A stretch of 64,000 nucleotides of DNA from Epichloe hybrida (Eukaryota; Ascomycota; Sordariomycetes; Hypocreales; Clavicipitaceae), in the NCBI GenBank assembly GCA_019022495.1, contig JAFEKR010000002.1, positions 2,852,001 through 2,916,000 of the forward strand, given 5' to 3'. Below are positions 30,758 through 41,068 of this stretch, one piece after another. The stretch's first letter is position 1. Each line of letters starts with the position of its first letter. Made by a program: the position numbers and the translations under genes. The notes under the pieces are model-generated. The model saw only the letters and a program-made list of their open reading frames with translations, was not told where the DNA came from and did no database searches.

Positions 30758-31888
30758 CGTGCCAACAGCGAGTTATGATGGTGGATGTGAGGGGAAAAAA
30801 AGAAAAAAGAAAAAAAATCTTTTATTCCCACTTCATGGGCCTCGTATTCGTTTGCTTCGAGGGAGGTGGTTCAGTTTGTGGCATGGCATGGCGTTACAAG
30901 ACTTGGCAGGTTCATTAGTCGGACGGACCATGCAACGACAGCATACGATTCTTTGTGCGAGAAAATCAATATACATGGGAACAAAAAAGATGAAGCAATT
31001 GCTTGCACTCAAACTGCCTGTGCAAGCTCCTCGCCGTTCAACAACCACACCACCGTGACAACCCGGTAATGACCCCCTCGCCCCCGGGACTATTTCCGGA
31101 ATAGATCCGACTCCACTCCCCAGCCACAAACCCTGGATAAAAGTCCCTCCGTGACATGGCACAGTCCGTGTAAGACGAACGGGACGATGAATCCTGGACA
31201 ACTGAGTTTCTCGTTCTCTTCAAATGACCTATTTCAAGTCAGCCCTTGTTCACAGAACACCTCCCACGCACGGGGCGCTGTATGCGTCATGCTCTAGCGA
31301 CTCGAAATGCAGGCAGCAGAGTCACCAATGTAGTCGTGTCCCTCATTGCGACGTGCACACTCCACGAAATCGGAAGCATTGACGCCATGAAGCTATGCTC
31401 TTCGCGCACGTCATCGAGCTGACCTGTGCTTCGGCCATTTACATCCTCGACGCCATCGTGTATGCTCGTTGTAAAGAACACGCAGTCCCTTGTCGGTCTC
31501 GCCCTTGACGCCAGGCCCTTGTATATATTTTCCCCACGGCCCAGACTTCTCTTCGTGCCGCAAGCAAAGTCCCCCCCCCCTTTTTTCCTTTACTTTCGCT
31601 CCTGCACTGGCGGCCTAGATTAACCTGCTGGACGATCAAATACACTGTAACGAATCAAATCGTTTGGTATTGGGTTGCACTTTGGGATTGATCATAGTAA
31701 TCTTCACATGAAAACATGAATAATGCCTACATTACACGCCCGTGCCAGAACGCGCTCATGAGACAGATTCAGCGGCCCAGCGCAAGTCCAGTGTGACCTG
31801 AGTCCAGACGGCTGTTCGTGAGAGCCAGTTCGAAGATCGGTACGGCAAGCTGTGCCTATGTAGCCAGTCATACATGTATGTTACACGG
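30758..31888. other. Intergenic, tail-to-tail
   Basis: Spacer between the secreted-protein gene and the amidase-like gene; A-rich tract at 30,795-30,818 and C-run near 31,570-31,580. No gene is supported. Confidence 0.6.
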
Positions 31889-33971
31889 TTATGACTTGAT
31901 GACCAAGTCAACCACCTTGATCGCCCCCAACAGTTTTTCATCCTCCAGGTTCGGCGCAACAATCTGAATGGCCACGGGTAAGTCGACGTACAAATCGTTG
32001 TTATCTAGACATGTCAGCAAGCGTATGCATTTTTCATGGCATGCAGATCCGATACACAGAGAGGCGCCCTCGAAAAAAGAAGATGAAGACGAAGAAGAAG
32101 AATAAATGAGGGAAAAGGAAGTAGAAACTTACAAAGATGCATATTCTCCCTATCCAATTCATTCACAGGCTCATAGCCCTCCGGATACGCATCCGTACCA
32201 AGCACCCTCCCAGCAGGAACAACCCCACTGGGATAATCCAACAGATTCCACTGAGAGCAATATCCCCACCAGGGCTTCACATCATGCGGGAGGCCCAGCA
32301 CAGACGACACAGGACAGATGAGCACGTCCATGGGCTCGCCGGACGACGAGGACTGCGCCGTCTCGGCCCATTTCTGAAGATATTCTGCGCGATAAACGTC
32401 CCGAGCCATGTTGAGCTATCGGAAATGCAAGTTAGACATTGCAAAGAACTGCACCGATGTAGTCACTGCTCGTGTGTTTTCGGACACGAAGGAAGACGAG
32501 TTTATACGAACCTTGCCGATTTCACTGACCGACCGCTCCTTGACAATAGCGTCATCAAGCAGGCGTTTTGCGGACGGGAGAATCGGCTCGTTGCCTGCAA
32601 ATAGCCTCTGCTTGATGTCTCGTCCGCCGTCTGTGAAGAGCAGCGGGAGGAAGATCTCGTCCCATGCTCGTTTGTGATCATGGGGCTTGAATTCGAATAC
32701 TGTTTGCGGGAAATTAGTAAGTCAGATGGATGCCTGCGAGAAACTCTCTGCAGACTAATTTCAGGATTGTACATTGAAGAAGAATACATGCGAGTTGAAA
32801 AAAAAATAGACAGCATACCATCGTGTCCAGCCAGTCTCAATTTCTGCGCCACCTCTTGAATTACCCTCGTGATAGACGGATGCGGCATCACCACCTCGTC
32901 CCACAGCATGACGCCTACCCTGAGCGTCTGGTTCTTCATCTGACTAGTCTGTGATGCCCACGGCAACCGAAGAAGCGGCTCTCGCAACCACGGCTTCGCA
33001 TCACAGCAGACTTGCATGAAGAGATCCAGGTCATCCACGTTGTGGCCAAGCGGTCCCGCCGCAGCGGCGATGGACTCTTGGCCCTTCTGGGGGCACTCTA
33101 AGCCGCCGGTAGATAGGCGCTTCGCAGATGGTTTAAAGCCGTACAATCCGCAGAACGCAGCGGGAACGCGAATCGAGCCGCTCAAGTCGGAGCCCACTCC
33201 CAGAGGTGAGCCATGCATGGCGATGAGAGCACCCTCGCCGCCGCCGGAGCCCCCCGGGCTGAGTTTGTTGTTCCAAGGGTTCACCGTGCGGCCGTAGATG
33301 TTGTTGACGGCCTCAAGCATCATCATGCACTGCGGGATGTTCGTCTTGCAGAACAGCACAGCGCCGGCTTTGCGAAGATCCGCCACCAACGGCGCATCAC
33401 GGTGCTTGACTGGGTTTCGCGCAAACGCGATGTACCCCGCGGTGGTGTACTGGCCCTTGATATTGACGGAATCCTCGATGGAGATGGGGACGCCGTGTAA
33501 AGGGCCGATGGGTTTCCCTGTCGTCTTGATAATGTCGTCCAGCTGCCTCGCGTGCTCCATGGCCTCGCAGAAGAATATCTCCGTCAGGCAGTTGGTCAAC
33601 TGCTGCGCAACAGCGGCTTGATGGCAGAACGCCTCGGTGATCTGGATACATGACAGTTCGCGGTTGCGAATCTTGGCAGCGAGTTCGGCGGCGCCCAGAG
33701 CCGTGATTTGCGTCTCATCATGGGACAAGAGGCGAGGGAGCAGGTCAATAGGGCGTGTGGTGGAGTGGATGGTCTCATGAAGCTTTAGAGGAGGAATTGT
33801 CCATCGAGTAGGGGTAGCAGACGCTCGCTGCTTTTGGAAGCGCTGATTTGAACTTGTTTAGTTTGTCCTTCGCTCACTCAAACGTACATGTTGCAGATCA
33901 GAGTAGGACATTGTCTTCTCCTTCCAGATCAAACATACCTCTGCAATCCCCTGCCACGAAACACCCTTCAT
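31889..33971 (-). CDS. Acetamidase-like amidase-signature protein, catalytic Lys replaced by Glu
   Basis: Five exons: 33,939-33,971, 32,819-33,842, 32,512-32,699, 32,133-32,415 and 31,889-32,004, encoding about 547 residues, the usual length of AmdS-type acetamidases. The start gives MKGVSWQGIAE, joined to RFQKQRASATPTRWTIPP, the family's typical N-terminus. The amidase-signature core is complete: KTNIPQ, LSPGGSGGGEGALI, GSDLSGSIRVPAAF and GLYGFKP. The Ser-cisSer-Lys triad is altered. The nucleophile Ser234 and cis-Ser210 are present with normal spacing (24), but the Lys expected in GVPISLKD is Glu134 (GAG at 33,474-33,476), and the residue after Ser210 is Gly instead of Ser. Amide hydrolysis is therefore doubtful. 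The frame is otherwise intact with good splice sites. Confidence 0.88.
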
Positions 33972-35278
33972 ATCCGACCAGATTTCTGCCTTGTCTGCGC
34001 AGAGCCCCCAGTTCTGTGATGCTGGAAACGGCGTTGCGAACATGGTCATGGATGATTTTCTCTCTTCCCGCAAGCAGAGTGTTCTTCCTCTTGTTGTCAG
34101 AGAATTTCAAGTCGCCAACAGCACGACCGATTTCGTCATTGTGTGGAGTTTGTGTTCCCACTTCAAAATGTATCGTCACATTTCCCTCGGTGCTTCAGCT
34201 CCGGCAACCTAGTGCTGCGGGAATGGGCCTACATGTACTCTCGATCAACATGCCAACGACCGGAACAACGATAATAACAACAAGTAGTAGAGAGAAGCCC
34301 CGAATCCGAGGATTCCGTGCTGCCCCGTCGCGACGTCTCGGAGAAACCACGTGTCACAAATACGCCATCAAGCTGCTTCTCCGCATCAACGGCAGAGTCA
34401 AACCGACCAATGGTCCTGCTGTGTTCGTGATGTCAGTCTTGGCGGAGACTTTTTTTCCCAATTCCGTGACTAATGAACAACCTTGCTCCGATGTGCGGAG
34501 ACTCAAATGTACGTAAGTATGTAATAATATTAGCAGAAGGCTAATGTTTTCTCGACAACGCTTTTCCATGCACGCCAAGGTCACGAGGGGAGCAGTGGGG
34601 TCGTCAGAAGTGGCCGGCCGCCGTCCGCCTTGTCGATTTGTCTCGATTTGCTTTACTATTCCGTAATCACCAAGACACAAAGCGCAACGTCGTCGTGCAT
34701 GGCTGAGAAAATCACCCATCACTTGCCGGGTCTGACTGGCGACTGAAACTGACGGCTGAAATTGACCGGTGGCCATACTATCTGGTCGTCAACCGGGCAT
34801 TTTGACTCGGGGCAAGGCGTGTCTGTTGTGTGTTGTGTGGCGAAGGCTGTCGATGACTCGGCATGGGGTGTCGTTGCACCCGTCGTTGCACGGCAAAATG
34901 GCTCTTCTGCCTCCTGCTCAGTGCGACGCTGCGAGACGACGTGGACGCTGAGCGGAGAGGGAGATTAGTTAGTCTGGCTGCCGACTCTGGCATTGTGAAT
35001 CAAAGGGGGCTTTTCTCCTTCCACCACTCTTTCCTTCCCTTCCTCCCCCTTTCCAAGCTCCTTCCCCGACATGTTGCTGCTGTTCGGCCTCGCCTTGGCA
35101 CATACTACTTACTCATGTACCTAGTCTGCTAGTTGCTAGCTGCTAACTGCTAGTGCACCCCGTCCCGGTGGCATAAACGCCCAATTTCGACAGTTAATCA
35201 TGTCTCGTTTCTCGCCTCGTTCTCGCCTCGTTCTCGTCTCGTTCTCGTCTAGTGGAGTCTCGTGGATTGCGAGCAACA

Positions 35279-35339
<61 letters not shown>

Positions 35340-36204
35340 CAACGGGGCTTGACGATTGAGTTTCAGCCCCTAAAACTAGTAGATATATAGTCTACGGAGT
35401 ATTTATGTTTTTTTTTCCGCGCTCATTGGTTGTGGCCGATGCATTAGTTCCGTGAAAACATCAGCATTACTGGCGATACCCAGCCAGTAACTTGGCCCAG
35501 GCCTGATCGCGTGCCCCGCCACGTTCTGATGATGGGGCCTTCAAGCCAGAAACTCAACACCCCCCCCACCGCCAAAAATTTTATGTCAACGGCGCCTATG
35601 TACTGATCTTGCCATTTGTGCCTCTTCACAAAATGTTCTAGTGATCAGATATTTAATACCGAACTTGTTCCCCCCTCCCATTCTCTTTGTGCTCCCCGTG
35701 TCCAGAAGAAACACGGGCCATCAGTCAACGAAACTTGCGTCCACGAAGAACACGATCGGCGGAATGAGACTAGCACGAGACATTGAGTGCTCTTGCTCTT
35801 CGTGACCCTTTGCCGGCTGCATATGCCAGGTCTGAGCGCAAACTGGACCGAGCTTGCACATGCATTCGAATGAACCGGAACGAAGCACTTGTTGGAAGAG
35901 GACGACAGGCGAGGACAAGTCCAGCCCAGCCAATCTATTGCTCAACAGGATTCGCCTCTTTCGAGAATCGAGGTCACGTTCGTTGCTTTCTTGCAAAGAC
36001 TTTGAGCAGCGGCAACTGTGTACCCAATCGGCGTCATTCTCTATAATTATCTCCCTTCTTTTTCTCCTTGTTTCTCTTTTCTTCTTCTTTTTTTTCTTTC
36101 TCTCTCTCTCTTATAATTGGCATACTTTCCCACCGTCTCTTCATTTACAATCGACCCAGCCATCCATCTACAGCACCATCGTCATCCGGAAACCTGCTCC
36201 CATT
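33972..36204. promoter_or_regulatory. Long divergent intergenic region
   Basis: Upstream of both the amidase-like gene (-) and the hypothetical gene (+). It contains CTCGTT repeats (35,210-35,252), the CAG array at 35,273-35,343 and a strong polypyrimidine tract at 36,050-36,112, which marks the core promoter of the plus-strand gene. Short frames on both strands show no domain. Confidence 0.55.
35273..35343. repeat. CAG/CAA trinucleotide array
   Basis: About 23 CAG or CAA triplets in a row, outside any supported gene. On the minus strand it produces a run of Leu codons that is not a credible protein. Confidence 0.95.
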
Positions 36205-37350
36205 ATGCTGGCCAACATGGTTTACCCAACAGAACACCATCTGCCTGTTAGGACAAAGCGGAAGGCTCTCAAGGCAACTTCCAAGCCGAAATCGCGACCA
36301 GCACAGTCTCAGCCAATTGATCCGCAAGAATTAACGAGAAGACTCATTGTCGTGCTGGTGGAGCAAGAGGCACATTCGGAAAGAAAACGACGTGCGAGAA
36401 ATGAAGCCATCAAACAGAAGCAACCATCTTCTTCAAAGACTCAGCCGAAACAAAGCATTGATCAAACTGTCTCCATTGGCGTGGACCGCACCAAGCCCGG
36501 CTCAGGGATTGGTCAGAAGCCGGAACGTTCGCCCTCACATGAAGAGACGTCACATTGTCCCGATCCCAGGAACTCCAGCAAAGCAAACATCCAGTACGGT
36601 GATGATGGGCATGGAGAAAAGACGGCATATCGTCATATACCCAAAGTAGCCGCTTCACAATTTTCCGAAACAACGACTGTTGAAACTGCACGTGAGAAGG
36701 GCCCAGTGCATACATTACCCCGGCACGAAATGAAGTTCTACCTTGACGGGTCAACTGCAAGTCGAGCGGCCAGAGTGAACGACTCCAATGCCCCTCCTTG
36801 TGAGAAGAACAAGCCTCTGAGGAGGGCTCAGAGTATGCGCGAGTGTCACTACGAACGGAACCTTTTTAGCAAGCCTAGCCTACCCATTACCTATGAGCTA
36901 GACACGACTACATATCCTCTAGCCTCAAGCCAAAAACCCCAAAATACCGCGAGATCAAGCAAACCAGTGGATGACGAGTCTAGAGGTGCCAGGAGAATAA
37001 GCACTGGAAGAATTCCAGGACGATCAGAGCCCCATTCCGTCGAGCCATTTGACCTCGCCGCCGCGTTACTTTCACCGGAGAAGCCGGAAATGGTTGGCAA
37101 TACAAACCATCATCGAGTGGACTGGACGCAGAGTGACGAGCCGATGACGGCCAACGCAGTCGCCCAAGCCGTTCCCACGCAGCCCGAGTTACGAAAGGCA
37201 GAATCCAGGTGGAAACTGAGAGGCCGACTAGGAAGCTTTGGGAGACATAGCAAGGACGATAGGCTGCCGACGCCGCCAGAAGAAATAGCGGCACGCGATG
37301 CTTCACCCAAGTCTCCAATTACTGGCTTCTTTTCACGGTTCAAACGTTAG
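36205..37350 (+). CDS. Hypothetical fungal protein, largely disordered
   Basis: Single exon, 381 residues from the ATG at 36,205. The frame is open further upstream, but that stretch overlaps the polypyrimidine core promoter and encodes runs of Phe and Leu, so the later start is preferred; an in-frame ATG at 36,217 is an alternative. The N-terminus has a basic KRKALKATSKPKSR and a charged helix LTRRLIVVLVEQEAHSERKR. The middle is Ser/Thr/Pro-rich and low in structure. The C-terminus WKLRGRLGSFGRHSKDDRLP followed by SPITGFFSRFKR resembles conserved C-terminal tails of fungal hypothetical proteins. Function unknown; nuclear localisation is possible from the basic stretches. Confidence 0.75.
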   Translation: MLANMVYPTEHHLPVRTKRKALKATSKPKSRPAQSQPIDPQELTRRLIVVLVEQEAHSERKRRARNEAIKQKQPSSSKTQPKQSIDQTVSIGVDRTKPGSGIGQKPERSPSHEETSHCPDPRNSSKANIQYGDDGHGEKTAYRHIPKVAASQFSETTTVETAREKGPVHTLPRHEMKFYLDGSTASRAARVNDSNAPPCEKNKPLRRAQSMRECHYERNLFSKPSLPITYELDTTTYPLASSQKPQNTARSSKPVDDESRGARRISTGRIPGRSEPHSVEPFDLAAALLSPEKPEMVGNTNHHRVDWTQSDEPMTANAVAQAVPTQPELRKAESRWKLRGRLGSFGRHSKDDRLPTPPEEIAARDASPKSPITGFFSRFKR

Positions 37351-37505
37351 TTACAATATCCGCATGGTGGCGGGAATTCGGCATAGGAGAAGGCGCCATA
37401 CCCGTTGTAGAATTAGTGGCATAAAACCTTGATATCCGTATGGCCCATCTCTCGAGGTCGTCAACAGTGCTCAGTTAGTACAGAATAGTGAACAGTAAAA
37501 TTACT

Positions 37506-38362
37506 TCAGCGTCTTTCCTGCGCCATCAATTGCTCAATCAATTTGCTGTCTTCCTGTTCCATCTGTTCCCGCAGGATCGTGGCGGCACTGCCTTTTTCAT
37601 CTTGGGTATTGATTAGATGCAGTATGAGCTCCGAGTACTCTCGAATAGCATCGCCGGCCTTGCCCTCGTCCCTACGAGCCTTGCGAAGCGCCTCTTTCCC
37701 ATTCTTGATACCAATATCACGATTCCAGTTATCTTTCTTGGCGACGCCCTGCATCAAAGAGGCGGGTATTCTCTTGTCCGGAGCCTCCTCAGGGGGTTGC
37801 GTTGCGGCGTATATGGCTAGTAGTTGCTCCGCTAGGTTGGGGTATTTGCGGAATAAATGCTGCAGCTGATCCGAAGTATCAAGCGCACGAAAGGGATTCG
37901 ACGGATCGTATGAGTGTGAAGACGTGGTGTCATTGTTTGATGGTCCAGGCATTTCGGGTTTAAAGGGTGGTTTCGGTTCGTCTGGCGGGTGGTTTTCTTT
38001 ATGTAGCTTGTTGCAAGCCACTGAGCAGCTTTGGTTTGTTAACATCTCACAGCTCAATAAAGAAGAGGTGGGAGCCTGGTTGGATTCAACACAGACTGTC
38101 GAGGTCTCCTCCGTAAAAGCAGGTCCGTCAAGGGTACATACTAAGGTAGGTAGCATCTTGGACATTTGTATTTCGATTGAAACGCCTCGCACACGCCGCA
38201 GAGTGCAGCAACTTTTGACAGAGGTGCCGATGCTGATGACAACGGCGTCTGGTGTTCTTCGGAGCTAGCCTCAGCTTGTGGCGGGACCTGCATGTCGTCG
38301 GCCTTCGAAGCCGCAGGTGCAGGTGCAGGTGCCTCTGGCAGAACACTCTGCTCTTGCGGCAT
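37506..38362 (-). CDS. HIT-type zinc-finger protein
   Basis: Two exons, 38,142-38,362 and 37,506-38,028 (intron of 113 bp, phase 2), give 247 residues. Splicing joins CPRCYLP to YCSVACNKLHKENHP and completes the eight zinc ligands: Cys55, Cys58, Cys67, Cys70, Cys75, Cys79, His83, His87. This is the zf-HIT treble-clef finger of Hit1/ZNHIT3-type proteins, which assist box C/D snoRNP assembly and chromatin complexes. The C-terminal half carries LQHLFRKYPNLAEQLLAIYA and KNGKEALRKARRD helices. The frame is open further 5', to an ATG at 38,536 with a GTGAGT donor at 38,458-38,463, so a 5' UTR exon or longer N-terminus is possible. Divergent from nfu1. Confidence 0.87.
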
Positions 38363-38913
38363 CCTGGGGGTGGGCGTATAATCAGCTGGAAGGGGGGCAA
38401 CTATCCCAGAGGCAGACGAAAGCACCACGGCCTTTGGATGTTGGATATAGCAAAGATACTCACCCTCAAAGAGGAAACAGAGCTTGCCGCGGTATCGGAG
38501 CGGTTTTGGCTTGAGACAAGGAATGGCAGCAAACAAAGAAGAAGGAAAAATAGAGAGCAGGGAGCGGCGGATTCAACCAATCGCCTTCTCGCTGTGGGAG
38601 GGAGGGGGGCGAAAATCTTCAGGGGTCGCTCACTTCTTCCCGAGGGGTTGCTGACTCTACGTCACAGCGCACCAACACCGATTACTAATGCCCTGGTCCG
38701 TGATACGTCCGTACTCTAAAAGCCATTTACGGCGGACGACTTTCAACGAATCCCGGTGACCAACTTTTCTTGTTCTTGAACACCACGAACGTCAATCTTC
38801 CTACGAATGCAACCTCGGATCCTAATAATCTACCGAAACCATTCTTAGTGCCCTGTTGTTCATATTGTCCTCTCCCAGAAGCTGCTCGCGCGCAGAGCAG
38901 ACCAGGGGCGGAA
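38363..38913. promoter_or_regulatory. Divergent promoter of the HIT-finger gene and nfu1
   Basis: 550 bp between the two start codons. It includes a possible untranslated exon and intron of the HIT-finger gene (38,363-38,536). No separate gene. Confidence 0.55.
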
Positions 38914-39906
38914 ATGGCCACATTCTCTTCCACGGCGCCGAGGATCTTGTCTCGCGCGCTCCTCCCAGCAAGACCAGCCCGATGCTCATCACAATGGGCC
39001 CGCAAGCTTAGCACACACACCAGCCGTAATGGCTCTTCTTGTTCAAGTTCCAGTCCTCGCATGAGCGCCGTCCGACGACCATCTCTCTCCCGCCGCGCCG
39101 TGCCGCCGAATCTGGCCATCGGGGGCGCCCGTAACATTTTCATACAAACCGAGAAAACACCCAATGAAGATGCTCTCAAATTCCTGCCAAACCACCGAGT
39201 CGTGCCCGAAGACCTCAACACGCCGTTCATCGAATATCTTAACCCGCGGTCGACCATCTCGGCGCCATACCCGTCTCCTCTCGCCGCGAAGCTCATGAAC
39301 ATTGATGGCGTCACGTCGGTGTTTTACGGCGCAGACTTCATCACCGTCACCAAGGCAGGGGATGCGAACTGGGCCCACATTCGACCAGAGATCTTCTCCC
39401 TGATTACCGAGGCAATCACATCCGGCGAGAAGCTTGTCAACGTGGCGGAGCGGAAGGAGGGCGATGAGGAGATGGAAGAGGACAGCCTGGCGTACAACGA
39501 AAATGACAGCGAGGTTGTCGGCATGATCAAGGAGCTCCTGGAGACTAGAATCAGGCCTGCGATCCAGGAGGATGGTGGCGATATTGACTTCCGGGGCTTC
39601 GAAGACGGCTACGTGAAGCTGAAGCTTCGCGGTGCCTGCAGAACGTGCGACTCCAGCACAGTCACCCTCAAGAATGGTATCGAGGGGATGCTCATGCATT
39701 ATGTAAGTGCTCCTCCTATTCCACTGCTTCCCTTGCACACATTATCGAGAACTGCAATATTCGCACAAACGAGCTAATCGTGTCGCGTGCCACAGATTGA
39801 GGAAGTCAAAGGTGTCCACCAAATCCTCGACCAAGAGGAAGAGGTCGCATTGGAAGAATTTGCAAAGTTTGAGGAGAAATTGAAGCAACAAAAGGCGGCT
39901 GAGTAG
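38914..39906 (+). CDS. nfu1: Nfu1, mitochondrial iron-sulfur cluster scaffold/carrier
   Basis: Two exons, 38,914-39,702 and 39,796-39,906, joined in phase 0 (GTAAGT...CCACAG); about 299 residues. The N-terminus, MATFSSTAPRILSRALLPAR onward, is rich in Arg, Ser and Ala, as in mitochondrial presequences. The Nfu N domain follows (IFIQTEKTPNEDALKFLPN), with FYGADFITVTK and WAHIRPEIF. The NifU-like C domain spans MIKELLETRIRPAIQEDGG to the end, with the cluster-binding CxxC at Cys242/Cys245 in GACRTCDSSTVTLK. Nfu1 passes 4Fe-4S clusters to lipoate synthase and succinate dehydrogenase. The frame is open 48 codons upstream of the chosen ATG, but that extension is not presequence-like. Confidence 0.93.
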
Positions 39907-40074
39907 ACTATTGAAACTGTGATGAAATTCGAGGGAAATGAGGATGGCCATGCTTTTTTTTATTTTGGCATGTCCAAAGTGACTTCACATGTTCAGTAGA
40001 TTTCTGGCCAACGTGGACGGTGTATAAACTGCAAGATACCCTACGAGGATGTTTTTAAAAAAGGGGCCCGATCA
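39907..40074. other. Spacer
   Basis: Short spacer after nfu1 with T- and A-runs; nothing else seen. Confidence 0.5.
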
Positions 40075-40788
40075 TTGTCTAGTAGCTATGCTTCACTGCT
40101 CAATCAGATGACCCGAGATTCGAGCATCTCGGCGTTGAATATCCTGCTAGAATACGGAGAGGCGGCCGAGAGTCTGTTTGACTGTCAGGCTGTCCCGTAC
40201 AAGTTTGCAAAAGTCACACATGTACGGAATACTCCGTACATGAACTTGACAGATGCAACGGACTACACACCGGGCTTGAGTGCAGCAGCAATATCATGCT
40301 TAACCTTGGATACAAAGGACTTCACCGTCTACCGAATCATTGGCCAGAGGGTCAAACTGCAAATACGTCCAGAGCAAAAAAAGGGGACTTCCAGCATCTC
40401 AACAACGTCAGGCTAAAAGCTAGCTACGCCTCAAGCTCGAGCGGCGAAAGAGACGTTCTCCGCTATTGCAAGCCCGATTGCAACTTCTGTACTCAATCCA
40501 GTTGATACCAGCATGCAACAATTAAACCTGGGAGCGATGCACGAACCTACTTTCGAGGACGCTTTATCGGTCTACCTGTCAGCCTCAATCCCAGAGCACG
40601 GGCTCCAGCACATTGTCTCACACGCGAACTTTTTACAACTGGAGAGGTACATCGCGACTGACAAGCCGTACAGCCACGATTTAGACAGAGCGCAGCCGGA
40701 TTACTTCATGGTGTCATTTGAGCGAAATGAGAGCTTCGTGGGCCGAGAAACGGCCCTGATGACAAGCCGCATCACGTCATTTTTATAG
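40075..40788 (+). pseudogene. Broken gene, possible NLR (NACHT/NB-ARC) remnant
   Basis: Two open stretches (40,075-40,416 and 40,421-40,788) can be joined by an intron from a GTCAAA donor near 40,350 to an acceptor near 40,420, keeping frame (IIGQR to LATPQARAAKETF). The product would end FMVSFERNESFVGRETALMT and stop soon after. The phrase F-x-R-N-x-x-F-V-G-R-E is the usual entry to a nucleotide-binding domain in fungal NLR-like proteins, but the P-loop that should follow is missing. I infer a truncated NLR-type gene, with low certainty; a short unrelated gene is possible. Confidence 0.35.
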
Positions 40789-41068
40789 ACCGTTACATGC
40801 CAAAACTTATGAACTAAAGTTGTCGCCACAAATAGCTGAACGCGAATTTAGCGACATAGCTGTCCCTTAAACGCAAGTACGAGTCAATTGAGCTGTCACC
40901 AAATAAGCACATATCACTCGTCTTTGTCGCCGGTGCAATTCGTCACAGATGGTTCGATGGAATCCCACCCATCTGATGTCCCTCCCTGAATTGGCCGACA
41001 ACCAACTCATCAACTCTCCCCGATTGCCAAAATCAAAATTCAAAGCGAAAACATGTAGTGTGGCTTCC
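40789..41068. other. Spacer
   Basis: No gene supported; 3' flank of both the pseudogene and the transketolase-like gene. Confidence 0.5.

Noticed and set aside
33848..34516. 222-residue plus-strand frame upstream of the amidase-like gene
   Set aside because: Overlaps the first exon and promoter of the amidase-like gene, has no domain and no coding-like pattern.
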